DNA of 64,000 nucleotides, from NCBI GenBank assembly GCA_013298595.1, contig JAAFIG010000010.1, forward strand, positions 69,260 through 133,259, read 5' to 3'. Source of the stretch: Deinococcales bacterium. GTDB taxonomy: Bacteria > Deinococcota > Deinococci > Deinococcales > JAAFIG01. The notes under the pieces were generated by a model. The model did no database searches. It was given only the letters and a program-made list of their open reading frames with translations, and was not told the origin of the DNA. Below are positions 1 through 9,371 of this stretch, one piece after another. Within the stretch, counting starts at the first letter, position 1. Every line of letters begins with the position of its first letter. A program made the translations under genes and the position numbers.

Positions 1-215
1 ACTTTGGTTTTAATTGGGATGCTCTCGAGGATTGTTTGACCGACTGCTCATGGATGACCAAAAGCCTAGGCATTGTGTTTATTTTGAGCAACATTGCATT
101 ACTCGAAACTCGAGAAGCCAACACACTAGCCACCTTCCTCGAAATTATTGAAGTGGTCAGCAAAAAACGTCACGCACAAAAACTCGAGCCACTGTACTTC
201 ATTATTGCTGAATAG
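1..215 (+). CDS. Barstar-family ribonuclease inhibitor, C-terminal part (5' end outside window)
   Basis: An open frame enters from the left edge (first full codon at 3) and ends at TAG 213-215. It has the barstar (PF01337) core: an F-G-F-N-W-D-A-L-x-D-C-L-T-D segment near the window edge, then a hydrophobic strand, a helix rich in L and E, and a final strand L-Y-F-I-I. Barstar-like proteins bind and block barnase-type secreted or intracellular ribonucleases, usually as immunity proteins. Only the last ~70 of the usual ~90-120 residues are here, so the start and any toxin partner lie upstream. No partner gene is visible downstream; the next gene is on the other strand. Family call is from motif recognition. 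Confidence 0.75.
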   Translation, partial: FGFNWDALEDCLTDCSWMTKSLGIVFILSNIALLETREANTLATFLEIIEVVSKKRHAQKLEPLYFIIAE

Positions 216-342
216 AATGCACATCAATGCTTTGCTCGAGCACCCATTTGCGCCGCTGACCAATGTTTAAGTCCATAAACCATCATACATGAGGTGAAAG
301 CTCGAGTGGTAAGCACCAAATTATCCAGTATTTTCAAGTAAA

Positions 343-3300
343 TTAGTACATCGAAAATTCAACCTGTTGAGTCTCCACATTCCAAACGCGAATACCACGT
401 GATGACGCAATTGCTAACCACGGATTATTCGGATGCCAACTGAGATCATTTGCTGCACCTGAGATCTCAAATTTTGTACTTAAATCGGCAGTCCGAAGGA
501 TCCTTGTGGTGATACCTGCATTAAAAATTTGTGTTTCAATCACAGCAATGTTTTGCTGATCCATACTCCACTCGATGGATTTATACTTAACTTGAGCACT
601 AGCACATCGCGCATTATTTTGATTTGTGATATTAATAATACAAAAGGTACCATAGTAGTTATCCTGTGTTAAGCCAAAAGCCAACGTTTGCGAATCCGCA
701 GCCCACGAAAAATCAAGAATAACTTCGTTTGAGTTGCCCTTATTATAAATAACCTTGTTCTCTAGTAAGTCGTACACTTCTAATTGTTTTGTATTGACAG
801 TAACATAAGCAACTTTATGCCCATTATCGCTCCAAGCTACTTTCGTAGCTGGTTGATTAGAAATTCTTCTTAGGATTTGCCCAGAGTTTGCATCACGTAC
901 CACAGTAAAATCCGTAGCATCTGATGTCACAATTTGTTGACCATCAGGACTCCAATCAAATACCAGCCCAAAATTGATTTCTCGAGTTGAGCCACTGACC
1001 ACATTCCAAATAGCAGCATTACCAGCCCATAACTGAGTATTATCAGGATTCCAATTCAGCATGACCTGAGATCCAACATCTAAAGAGGTTAGTTCTTGCT
1101 GAGTACCCGCATCAAAAACCCATGTTTTTTCACCACTAGCAGCTAGTTTTTGACCATTAGGACTCCAAATAACTTGGTTATAAATTCTCGGTTGCACACT
1201 AATACTAATTTCATCAAAAATTGTGGGATCATCCCGTAAACTGGCACGAACTGTCACAGCAGTTGGGGTTGTTGGGGCGACAAATTTTTGTACACCATCA
1301 CCCTGGGGGATAAGAGAACCTGTACCTGTTAGTGTCCAATCAAGAGCAGCAACAGCTTTATCATGCGACGCAAATGCTTGTAAATTAATGGATTTCCCTT
1401 GCTGCAAAACAATATCTTTGGGAGTAATCACAACAAATTTATTAGCGGGATCAAATTTCTCTGCAACAATAGCCCATATCTCATCTTTGGTTAAACCAAT
1501 GTCAAAAACACAATTACGAAAAATTTCTGGTGTAATAATTTTTGCCGTCTTACAAGCCTTCTCTGCTAAAGCACGATCCTCAGCAGACAAGGCTGTAATA
1601 CCAAACATTGAATAGTATTTTCGATCTCGAGGAAAACTTAGGTCATTAAAATTAGTGTTACTCTCGCTATTCTCATAATCAAATAAGGATTCTGCATCAG
1701 AAATTCGCCAAGCTTCAAGAAAATTATTCAACTTAGAAAAATCAATAGGTGAACGAATTAATGTGCCATTTCGTAATCGAAAATCATCTAAACCATTACC
1801 ATTAGCATCACCTAATAAGCCCCTAATCTGCCCTCGAGTTGAAGGTGGAATCATTACTTCTAACGTGTCAATAGCCGTTCCATAATTTCCCAACTTAATA
1901 GCGTAACCTGTCGAAGTTGTCAGACTAACAGTTGAACCGTTTAAACTAAGTTTTATACCAGTACCAACATCATAAAGACCATTAACTTGAACACTCTGCC
2001 CATTGACCTTGAAAAACCATTGACCAGACTTAAAATAAATTCCAATTCGGTACCCATTTAAGCGCATAGCAATGGCTGTAGTAGCAGACCAAACTTGGGA
2101 ATCTTGTACATCCACAAAACGGGCTTGCAATTCAAAACCATCGGATAATAAAGACTTAGCTAGAATAAATTCACCAGCTTTTTGGGCTTCAAAATGCGTA
2201 CCATCAAACGAGTACATATGTGGGTCGCTTTGCACACCACCGATAGCTGGTCGGTTTGTTTCTTCGGGCGTTAGCACAGGTTTAGGTGTTTCTTTGCATT
2301 TTAAGTCCACAGGCACTTCGGCATACACAGTCGGAACAGCATCGGTACTGAGCAGTTCAGTAGAAGTTGAATAATCCCCAGGACCATTCGGGCAATCCAA
2401 TAACATATCCACGAAATCTCTTCCATTGGCTGGGACTTCCCGATCTTCAACAATGACATTGCCAAAAGGTGATTTGGACTTTGCAGTGTATTTCAGAGAT
2501 TGAGCAGATTTATTCTTAATGGTACTGGTGGCAAGCCGTTTTGCGTACACAAACTTACCAGTCTCATCGGTGTAACCTTCAATTGTTTCTTTGATAGGGC
2601 TAGAAATAACATCTAAATACGCATTTAGAGTTCTGCATTGCACATTCACCGCTACGCTAGTACTCTCGAGAATAGCCACTCCATTATCATCGGTTGCTCC
2701 TGTACTATACACAATATTAATATATCTTGTGAAATTACCTGAATTCGAGCAAAAGTACTGAACACTTGTGTTATTCGAGGGGTAATTATTTGAGTCTTTA
2801 TTGGCTTGGGTGACTGTTAAACTATCTTCGCTTGTGGGTATAGTAAATCTGTAATCCCGAATTAAACGGCTTTCAGGTGTGGGTGGCACAATCACATTTT
2901 GTAAACGCAAAGCGGCACTGGCATTATTATTCCCAGCATTGGCATTACCAAGTGGGTTGTTAGGGTTTAATAAGCTCGAGTCAATGATGTTCTCGGTGAC
3001 ATAGTATCGTTTGAACTCGAGAGTGGAATCTACATCTCCAGTGTTTTTAATTGATAGGATTTCAGTGTTTGTGGTTTGTCCGACTGTACCACTCAAAGAA
3101 ATACTCGAGGGAACAGATATTGCAGGTGTGACAGAAGTTACCCGAATCGTAAATTTATCAGGTGGAACTGCACTAGTATCTAAACGATTCCATTGTTGAG
3201 TACTTGATACAACAGCAGTGTATTCCATACCATCTTTAACGTTGGTTACGAAAGCATCACCAGGATTATTATTGCATTTATTGCGTAATGGTGGACTTTG

Positions 3301-5706
3301 ATACCAAGTATCTTTTAAGGCTGCGGAATCTGTAATAACTTGGAGTTTATAAATTCTTCTTTTTTTGTTTGGATTAAGAAATCGAATTGTAGCGGCTCGA
3401 GTTTGCAAAGAGTAAATGGGTTCGTCTTTCCATAAGTTTGCTACACCAAAATTTGTTGAAACATCAATATCTGCTTTACGAGAAGCATAATCATCAATTA
3501 TTGTGTTATTAATTTCTATAGTACAAGGTGCATTAAACATGCCGTATTGCGGGTTCTTTTCAAAAGCCTGATTCTTAGCCCAGTAATAATAAGCTCGTTC
3601 TAAACCATTTGGGAATCCAGCTGCGATTAAACCAGTATTTGCATTATTGATTGGTTGAGTTAAACCTGTTTTGAACACATTTTTTAAGTAAGGAAGCCCG
3701 ACACCAAGCCAATTACCAGCGAAAACCCAGAAGTCTTGTGCTCTATAGGCTTGGTCTGTTTCTCTTGAAGATGCGTTAAGCAGAATATCCACTTGATGTA
3801 GTGAACGATCAGTTGTTCTTTGCATGCTTGTACGACTTGATTTTTCAGCAGCAACGGCTGTACCTTCCATTATCCAAGCCCTTTTTGGGCGTAAAACATT
3901 ATCTGGTTCTACCCATCTACGTTGTACAGCATGGGTTAATTCATGTTTTATGACATCGTCTATATTTAAGTTGGCTGTAATTGTCCAACTAGTGTTTACA
4001 CAAATAACCACTTGACCATCATCGGCATTATAGTAAGCAAGTGTATCACCAGTACACTGTTCTGAACCATAAAAAACTAATTCGTGATTTGCTCGTAAAA
4101 TCGGTTTAATTGTCATTTCAAAATCAAAAATAATATTTTTTAGTTTTCTAATTAAGATATTTTGATAGGTATTTGAAACTGCTTCAGGACAATCTAAACC
4201 TGTGGTATTGCAACCAAAAACGATGTCGTTTTCATTGAGATATATCGGTATACCTTGAAAATTTTCTACTTGCTGAAGAGATAACCGATTTAAAGTCGCT
4301 ATTGATGTTTGTTTTCTTCTGACAAGCACAAAAATACCATTTGGATTAGCAAGTAGTGTTGTAGCACGAGAGATATAACCTGCTACTAAATCTTCTCTTC
4401 GTGTTGTCCAAACACTTTTATCGAAATGTGAACTAGTTAAGTATGTAGGAACAAATGCAGCAACTCTAAGTGTTTTATCAGACACAAAAGACGCAGGAAT
4501 AGGGAAATCAAAGTTTAGAAGGACATCCGTAATACTGACCACCTTTTCAGAAGTAGTTCCAATTTTTAAATAGGGTCCTATCGCTTCAAATTCGGCGGGT
4601 AAAGCTAGTTCTAGCTTTGCAGGATCAATAGATTCAACATAGACTTCCACAGGTTTCTCGATTGAATTTTGTGGAGCGACAATATTGACTCCCCAAGGTG
4701 TTGAAAAAGAACTATTTGGAGAAAGAATACCAACAGCTCGAGTACCAAATGGTAATTGCCCACCACCAAGCACATCACTGTTTAAATGACTCGAGACTTT
4801 AGCAATCGTTGTACTTTGATTCAAAGTGACTTTACCACCAGCCACAACACTACCCTCGAGATTACTACTCTGGTTAATAGTGATATTACTCGTTGCCCAA
4901 AGTGCCATCTTCCCACTCGAGCTTTGATTCAAAGTCATGTTCTGCCCAGCAATCACTGCCAGTTCACCACTCAAGCTTTGCATTCCATTATTATTACTAG
5001 TCAAGTTCTTCGCTGTGATAAGACTACTCAGTCCTGTACTCTCGAGTTTTCCATTCAAGGTTAAATCTTCATCTGTAATAATTCTCGAGTTGTTTAATAC
5101 TGTGGTTTGGTTGAACCCAGCTCCTTTAGCAATGATTCTTGTATTCTCGAGGGTTAAACCTTTATTACTATTGATGGTCTCTTGAACTATTAGTGTGGCG
5201 TTTTTAATGGTAGCAATGGTGTTTAAGTTGAGGCTACCTTTGACCAGTACAATTTTATTATCGAATCGGTTGGTAATATCACTGCTCGAGTTCAGGGTTA
5301 AACTACCTTGAATCGTACTGGTAGGAATTGCGGTGTACTTGGTTTTTAAAGCAGTGATATCTGGTTTTGGAACAGTAACAATTGCACTAATAAATTTGGG
5401 TTTACCATTCAAACAAAAACCCATACCACTATTATCAGCACAACTTGCAGCATTGGTACTCGAGACAACTCCACCATTTAAAACTATATTTCTCGAGTTG
5501 AGGATTAAACCAGTATTAGCATGGACACTCGAGTTGTTTTGCAATGTAAAACCTTGGTTACTTTGGAAGGTTAGCCCAGCGATGATACCGTGAAGCATGA
5601 TATCTCGAGGGGTGGTTAAAGCTTGGGTTGATACTTGTTGTTCTTGTATTGCTGGAGCTTGAGGACAAGCGGTGAGGGCGGATGCCAGTAATGCGGCTGT
5701 GAACAT
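343..5706 (-). CDS. Giant surface lipoprotein: beta-helix, HExxH metalloprotease, VWD and WD40 domains
   Basis: About 1787 aa. The start is chosen at 5706 because an AAAGGAGG ribosome site sits 5 bases upstream; an in-frame ATG at 5772 has none. A lipoprotein signal (ALTAC, Cys ~14) opens the protein. Residues ~40-310 are short L-N-x-S repeats like a right-handed beta-helix. Residues ~315-450 carry a domain shared with the neighbouring gene (motif QLPFGTR). Residues ~588-614 hold HELTH followed by W-I-M-E-G-T, a gluzincin zinc-protease signature. A von Willebrand type D domain (SDPHMYSFDG to GLLGDANGNG) spans ~1157-1330, an Ig-like domain ~1425-1510, and WD40-like blades with SPNG/SPDG turns fill the C-terminus. 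Predicted outer-surface protease or adhesin; substrate unknown. The protease part lacks the CTCGAG word common elsewhere. Confidence 0.8.
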   Translation of the reverse strand: MFTAALLASALTACPQAPAIQEQQVSTQALTTPRDIMLHGIIAGLTFQSNQGFTLQNNSSVHANTGLILNSRNIVLNGGVVSSTNAASCADNSGMGFCLNGKPKFISAIVTVPKPDITALKTKYTAIPTSTIQGSLTLNSSSDITNRFDNKIVLVKGSLNLNTIATIKNATLIVQETINSNKGLTLENTRIIAKGAGFNQTTVLNNSRIITDEDLTLNGKLESTGLSSLITAKNLTSNNNGMQSLSGELAVIAGQNMTLNQSSSGKMALWATSNITINQSSNLEGSVVAGGKVTLNQSTTIAKVSSHLNSDVLGGGQLPFGTRAVGILSPNSSFSTPWGVNIVAPQNSIEKPVEVYVESIDPAKLELALPAEFEAIGPYLKIGTTSEKVVSITDVLLNFDFPIPASFVSDKTLRVAAFVPTYLTSSHFDKSVWTTRREDLVAGYISRATTLLANPNGIFVLVRRKQTSIATLNRLSLQQVENFQGIPIYLNENDIVFGCNTTGLDCPEAVSNTYQNILIRKLKNIIFDFEMTIKPILRANHELVFYGSEQCTGDTLAYYNADDGQVVICVNTSWTITANLNIDDVIKHELTHAVQRRWVEPDNVLRPKRAWIMEGTAVAAEKSSRTSMQRTTDRSLHQVDILLNASSRETDQAYRAQDFWVFAGNWLGVGLPYLKNVFKTGLTQPINNANTGLIAAGFPNGLERAYYYWAKNQAFEKNPQYGMFNAPCTIEINNTIIDDYASRKADIDVSTNFGVANLWKDEPIYSLQTRAATIRFLNPNKKRRIYKLQVITDSAALKDTWYQSPPLRNKCNNNPGDAFVTNVKDGMEYTAVVSSTQQWNRLDTSAVPPDKFTIRVTSVTPAISVPSSISLSGTVGQTTNTEILSIKNTGDVDSTLEFKRYYVTENIIDSSLLNPNNPLGNANAGNNNASAALRLQNVIVPPTPESRLIRDYRFTIPTSEDSLTVTQANKDSNNYPSNNTSVQYFCSNSGNFTRYINIVYSTGATDDNGVAILESTSVAVNVQCRTLNAYLDVISSPIKETIEGYTDETGKFVYAKRLATSTIKNKSAQSLKYTAKSKSPFGNVIVEDREVPANGRDFVDMLLDCPNGPGDYSTSTELLSTDAVPTVYAEVPVDLKCKETPKPVLTPEETNRPAIGGVQSDPHMYSFDGTHFEAQKAGEFILAKSLLSDGFELQARFVDVQDSQVWSATTAIAMRLNGYRIGIYFKSGQWFFKVNGQSVQVNGLYDVGTGIKLSLNGSTVSLTTSTGYAIKLGNYGTAIDTLEVMIPPSTRGQIRGLLGDANGNGLDDFRLRNGTLIRSPIDFSKLNNFLEAWRISDAESLFDYENSESNTNFNDLSFPRDRKYYSMFGITALSAEDRALAEKACKTAKIITPEIFRNCVFDIGLTKDEIWAIVAEKFDPANKFVVITPKDIVLQQGKSINLQAFASHDKAVAALDWTLTGTGSLIPQGDGVQKFVAPTTPTAVTVRASLRDDPTIFDEISISVQPRIYNQVIWSPNGQKLAASGEKTWVFDAGTQQELTSLDVGSQVMLNWNPDNTQLWAGNAAIWNVVSGSTREINFGLVFDWSPDGQQIVTSDATDFTVVRDANSGQILRRISNQPATKVAWSDNGHKVAYVTVNTKQLEVYDLLENKVIYNKGNSNEVILDFSWAADSQTLAFGLTQDNYYGTFCIINITNQNNARCASAQVKYKSIEWSMDQQNIAVIETQIFNAGITTRILRTADLSTKFEISGAANDLSWHPNNPWLAIASSRGIRVWNVETQQVEFSMY

Positions 5707-5796
5707 AAAACCTCCTTTCTTTCTTCGGGAAGTGGCTTTAAGAATTGTAATTGGAGTTAGACGAAAAAACATAAGGAGAAGTCTACCCTTGAGCTA

Positions 5797-5853
5797 GAAA
5801 AACCCTTGTTATCTTTGACCACTCGAGATTTCAAAACGCAATTCACGCTGTGC
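5797..5853 (-). repeat. Upstream repeat, copy 1 (leader of the giant lipoprotein gene)
   Basis: About 57 bp match 7068-7123 with only a few differences (shared blocks GACCACTCGAGAT and CAATTCACGCTGTG). Both copies lie upstream of paralogous minus-strand lipoprotein genes, so they are duplicated control regions or a retained trace of gene duplication. Confidence 0.75.
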
Positions 5854-5878
5854 GAATTAGCTATTAGTTCAAATTATC

Positions 5879-6982
5879 TTATCGTCTTATGAATCCAAAT
5901 ACGACTGCTTTGTCTTGTTCAGAAATCAAAAAGGTATTACTGAAAACAGCATATTTACCACTTTGATCAAAACGTCCCGAAATTAGCCAGATTGGTGTTG
6001 TAGAAGTTGTATCTGAAAAAGTCCAACTTGGATGCAATGCAATCGGAATTACCGTCTCAATCGTTTCACCGTCAGGTAATGGAACACTAAAAAGAAAAGT
6101 ATTTTTCCCATCAAGTGTAGTAGTATCTTGTATTGCGCCAACACGAAATAATGTACCAACTAATGGTCGTGAATATGGCGGCAAATTCGCGGGATTTTCT
6201 ACTTTCACAAAAACAGGAATGTTTTCTGTCAAAGAGTTAGGTGGAGTCGTAATTTGTACACCTAACGAACTAATCCAAGGAGTATTTGGTTTTAGAATCC
6301 CTTCTTCTCGAGTGCCAAATGGTAATTGTTCAGAGTTCAAAGGGGTTTGTACATTTTTTTTAATAAACCCAAAAACAAGTGCACCGTCCGCTTCTGAAAC
6401 GAGGAAATCTATTCCAAAGCTTAAAGTTTTTCCATTTTCGATAAAACGACTGGGAAATGACTTCAGCCAAATGGGTTGATCTGATGAGTTCTCAGTAGTT
6501 TCGCTAGAAATCAACCATTTCGGAAAAAGTATAACAGGAGTAACTGAATCAGATGTTTCCCCTTCAGGAAGTGGGATATTGAAAGTAAAGTTTTTGCTAT
6601 AATCAAGAGCTGCCGTTTCTTGAGAAGCACCTACCCGATAAAGTGACCCTACAAATTTTTCAGCTAGTGGTGGTAAATGAACTGGATTCTCGACTTTTAC
6701 AAAAACAGGAATGTTTTCTTTTAATGCGTTAACTGGGGTTGAAATTTGTACACCCAATGAGCTAATCCAAGGAGTATTTGGTTTTAAAATTCCTTCTTCT
6801 CGAGTACCAAATGGTAATTGTCCATCTTTCAGCACAGCATTACTTAAACGGCTCGAGGTTTTACTTATGGTTTGTGCTTGGTTCAGTGTTGCTTTGCCAC
6901 TTGCCACAGCACTCCCCTCGAGACTCGAGAAGTGCCAACAAGTCATAAGTACGGATGCCAGCCAAGCAGCGGCTTTAAGCAT
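5879..6982 (-). CDS. Paralogous surface protein with two tandem QLPFGTR domains
   Basis: 367 aa. A signal peptide with a possible lipobox (LMTC, Cys 15) is followed directly by the tail of a beta-helix (L-E-G-S, then T-L-N-Q) that aligns with residues ~284-310 of the giant lipoprotein next door. Two tandem copies of a ~155-residue domain follow, each starting QLPFGTREEGILKPN and ending in a V-F-G-F-I strand; the giant protein has one divergent copy. It looks like a shortened paralogue in which most of the beta-helix and all protease, VWD and WD40 parts are missing while the shared domain has duplicated. The point where similarity to the giant gene starts is a CTCGAG word (around 6917). No catalytic motif is seen. 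Start preceded by AGCAGG. Confidence 0.7.
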   Translation of the reverse strand: MLKAAAWLASVLMTCWHFSSLEGSAVASGKATLNQAQTISKTSSRLSNAVLKDGQLPFGTREEGILKPNTPWISSLGVQISTPVNALKENIPVFVKVENPVHLPPLAEKFVGSLYRVGASQETAALDYSKNFTFNIPLPEGETSDSVTPVILFPKWLISSETTENSSDQPIWLKSFPSRFIENGKTLSFGIDFLVSEADGALVFGFIKKNVQTPLNSEQLPFGTREEGILKPNTPWISSLGVQITTPPNSLTENIPVFVKVENPANLPPYSRPLVGTLFRVGAIQDTTTLDGKNTFLFSVPLPDGETIETVIPIALHPSWTFSDTTSTTPIWLISGRFDQSGKYAVFSNTFLISEQDKAVVFGFIRR

Positions 6983-7067
6983 AAAACCTGCTTTGTATAC
7001 TTAGTTGGTTACTTATAGCTGGCAGAATGAACCACAAAATCATGTTAAAAGTGTACTCTATAGTTGA

Positions 7068-7123
7068 GAAAACCCTTATTGTTTTTGACCACTCGAGATA
7101 TCAAAACACAATTCACGCTGTGC
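7068..7123 (-). repeat. Upstream repeat, copy 2
   Basis: Partner of the repeat at 5797-5853; it lies in the 216-bp gap upstream of the paralogue starting at 6982. A promoter or regulator site shared by both lipoprotein genes is plausible but not proven. Confidence 0.75.
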
Positions 7124-7198
7124 CAGAAAAATCAAAGCATATACTAAGGTTACGAATTCGCAAGCTCATCTAATTTAGTTTTGACTTAAAGCCAGACT

Positions 7199-8224
7199 TC
7201 ACGCAGCTGCATCAGCTGGGCGTTTTAGTGCCAGTTGCCCACAAGCTGCCCCTGCATCACGCCCACGTGAGCGTCTGACCGATACTGGTACCCCAAGTTT
7301 CTCGAGGGTGTCGTAGAACTCTTGGATTCGTTGTTCACTCGAGGATGCAAAACCAGATCCTGCCCATGCGTTCATGGGAATTAAGTTGACATGGGCAATC
7401 AAGCCGCGCAGTTGCTCGGCGAGCAATTCAGCTTGCCAAAGGTGATCGTTGACTCCTGCTAACATACTGTACTCGAAGGTGACACGGCGTTTGCTACGAC
7501 GTTGGTATTCTCTGGCGCTCTCGAGAATATCTTTGATGCTGTGGGCATGAGCAGTGGGAATAATTTTTTTACGGGTTTCTTCGTCGGGTGCATGTAAAGA
7601 AATGGCAAGTTTAACAGTCACATCTTCGGAAGCAAGTTGAATAATTTGTTTAGGTAAACCAACCGTAGATAATGTAATACGGCGTTGGCTCATGCCCAAG
7701 CCATCGGCGTGCAATAAAATCCGAGCGGCATTTAAAGTGTTCTGATAATTCAGTAGTGGTTCGCCCATACCCATGAACACAAGGTTACGAATAGTACTTG
7801 GTTGCCAACCCTGATCTCTGGCAGCATATAAAATTTGTTCAACCACTTCACCAGCGGTTAAGTTGCGTCCAAAACCCATGCGCCCAGTAGCACAAAACGA
7901 GCATCCTGCTGGGCAGCCCACCATTGTTGAAACACAGATGGTCACTCGGTCTTGGTACGGCATTAAAACAGCTTCCATTTGCCGACCATCTAAAAGTGTG
8001 TACAGATACTTGGTGCTACCATCGGTAGAAGGAAATTTTTCGACTTTAGAAAAAGCACTTAAAGCATATGTTTGCTCGAGTTCAGCGCGAATATTTTGTG
8101 GCAAGTTACTCATATCTGCAAAATGAGCTACCCCTTGCACAAACACCCACTCAAGCAATTGTTTACGCCGATATCCCTCGAGAGGGTATGCGTCTGGGTG
8201 TAAATCAAGGAGGTAAGTTTTCAT
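7199..8224 (-). CDS. rlmN: 23S rRNA (adenine2503-C2)-methyltransferase RlmN
   Basis: 341 aa, the usual family length. This radical SAM enzyme methylates C2 of A2503 in 23S rRNA and A37 in some tRNAs. The 4Fe-4S/SAM motif is C-P-A-G-C-S-F-C (CxxxCxxC); the downstream G-M-G-E-P motif and the C-terminal A-A-C-G-Q-L-A segment with the methyl-carrying Cys are present. The start at 8224 (MKTYLLDLH) is preferred over longer in-frame starts because family similarity begins there and it lies 4 bases after the stop of the upstream gene (8229), suggesting co-transcription with the two genes behind it. Confidence 0.95.
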   Translation of the reverse strand: MKTYLLDLHPDAYPLEGYRRKQLLEWVFVQGVAHFADMSNLPQNIRAELEQTYALSAFSKVEKFPSTDGSTKYLYTLLDGRQMEAVLMPYQDRVTICVSTMVGCPAGCSFCATGRMGFGRNLTAGEVVEQILYAARDQGWQPSTIRNLVFMGMGEPLLNYQNTLNAARILLHADGLGMSQRRITLSTVGLPKQIIQLASEDVTVKLAISLHAPDEETRKKIIPTAHAHSIKDILESAREYQRRSKRRVTFEYSMLAGVNDHLWQAELLAEQLRGLIAHVNLIPMNAWAGSGFASSSEQRIQEFYDTLEKLGVPVSVRRSRGRDAGAACGQLALKRPADAAA

Positions 8225-8228
8225 AAGA

Positions 8229-8717
8229 TTAGTACTTTTGTTGCAATTGTTGTGGTTCGTCACCATCGGTAAAAACCAGCAGAATACGGCGATCATCGGG
8301 GTAACGAACAAATCGTAAAACATTGGCTTTTGGGAAATCGGTTTTTAATTCCTCGAGTAATACTTGGGCTGCTTTGGTTTCTTCTGGGGTTAACGGGAGG
8401 CTCTCGGCTTGTAATTGTGGCGTTGGCGTACTGGGTTTATGGATTGGTGCGCCACTGCCACTTGGGTCGGCTAATGAACCATCATAGGTTTCGCCTTCAT
8501 TAGCAGCGTGTGGCAAATTGCTTTTGAAATCCTCGAGATCCGCAGCAAAAGCACCATTTTCAATCACAGCACCTGCAATTAAACTGCGCCCAATCGCAAG
8601 TTCTTCGGATAAACCAGGAAAACTGCTCGAGCCAGCAGGAATTGCTTGATCCTCGAGTTCGACTTTTTGGCTGGTACGGACTTCGCTTGGGTAGGTGTGA
8701 CCATTAACAACTATCAT
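8229..8717 (-). CDS. Conserved-looking hypothetical protein upstream of rlmN
   Basis: 162 aa, family not recognised. Residues 1-30 form a short strand-rich start; the middle (40-110) is acidic and rich in S, P and G, probably disordered; residues ~115-155 look folded (helix L-T-P-E-E-T, then V-L-R-F-V-R-Y and R-I-L-L-V-F strands). No signal peptide or membrane segment. It is sandwiched between a PATAN-like gene (27-bp gap) and rlmN (4-bp gap) on the same strand, so an operon is likely. CTCGAG density matches the neighbours, so it is native. Confidence 0.7.
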   Translation of the reverse strand: MIVVNGHTYPSEVRTSQKVELEDQAIPAGSSSFPGLSEELAIGRSLIAGAVIENGAFAADLEDFKSNLPHAANEGETYDGSLADPSGSGAPIHKPSTPTPQLQAESLPLTPEETKAAQVLLEELKTDFPKANVLRFVRYPDDRRILLVFTDGDEPQQLQQKY

Positions 8718-8744
8718 ATGCTTAGTTTAACACTGGAAACTGCT

Positions 8745-9269
8745 TTATGCTTTGTGTTGCAATAAAATACGTAATTCCTCGAGTGTTCCAGACAGGGTCG
8801 CAATTTGCAAAACGTCGCGTTGCAACAACATACCTTGCTCTGTTGGGTACGCATGCCAGCCTACAAAACCGCCAATACCCCGTAAATACTCGAGGGCAAT
8901 GCTCAGATTTGGCAGGACGATTTTGACCATTTTCTGGCTACTTTGAGTGGCTTCGTCTAAGTGTTGCATGGCAATTAATGCTAAGGAATGAACTGATTCG
9001 TGCATACTGCGGTGAATCGGTTGGGCAAAAAATTGGTAATTCCCGCGCCGAACTTGCAAAATTGCCAGTGCTGCTTGGCGTTGCTCGAGTCCTGGGTGAT
9101 TGGCATGGGTAATAAAATGATTTTCGATATGTAACTCGAGTTGCCCTATGCACAAGATACCAATTGCACCATTATCACTGAGCTTTTCAACTAAACTGGC
9201 AGCGCCACCAGCACTTTCTAAACGACCAAAGATAGGAATGTCTAATATATTGGGTGGTTCTAAAATCAT
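8745..9269 (-). CDS. PATAN/DUF4388-like protein
   Basis: 174 aa from the ATG at 9269, which has GGAG six bases upstream; an ATG four codons earlier is possible. The N-terminal half follows the DUF4388 (PATAN) pattern: I-F-G-R-L-E-S start, an L-V-E-K-L-S-D-N-G-A-I-G-I-L strand, an L-x-I-E-N-H-F-I-T-H-A turn, and a helix ending R-R-G-N-Y-Q-F-F. Such domains are found in gliding, signalling and response-regulator proteins. The C-terminal half (100-174) is helical and not assigned. No membrane segment. Probably the first gene of the 9269-7199 operon. Confidence 0.55.
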   Translation of the reverse strand: MILEPPNILDIPIFGRLESAGGAASLVEKLSDNGAIGILCIGQLELHIENHFITHANHPGLEQRQAALAILQVRRGNYQFFAQPIHRSMHESVHSLALIAMQHLDEATQSSQKMVKIVLPNLSIALEYLRGIGGFVGWHAYPTEQGMLLQRDVLQIATLSGTLEELRILLQHKA

Positions 9270-9371
9270 GTAAAACTCCATGCCAGTGAGACTTAATCCT
9301 TATTACAAAAACATCATAAATCACTTTTGTTACTCAAAATTGTATTTTTCCGACATTAACTTTGTAGGCTT

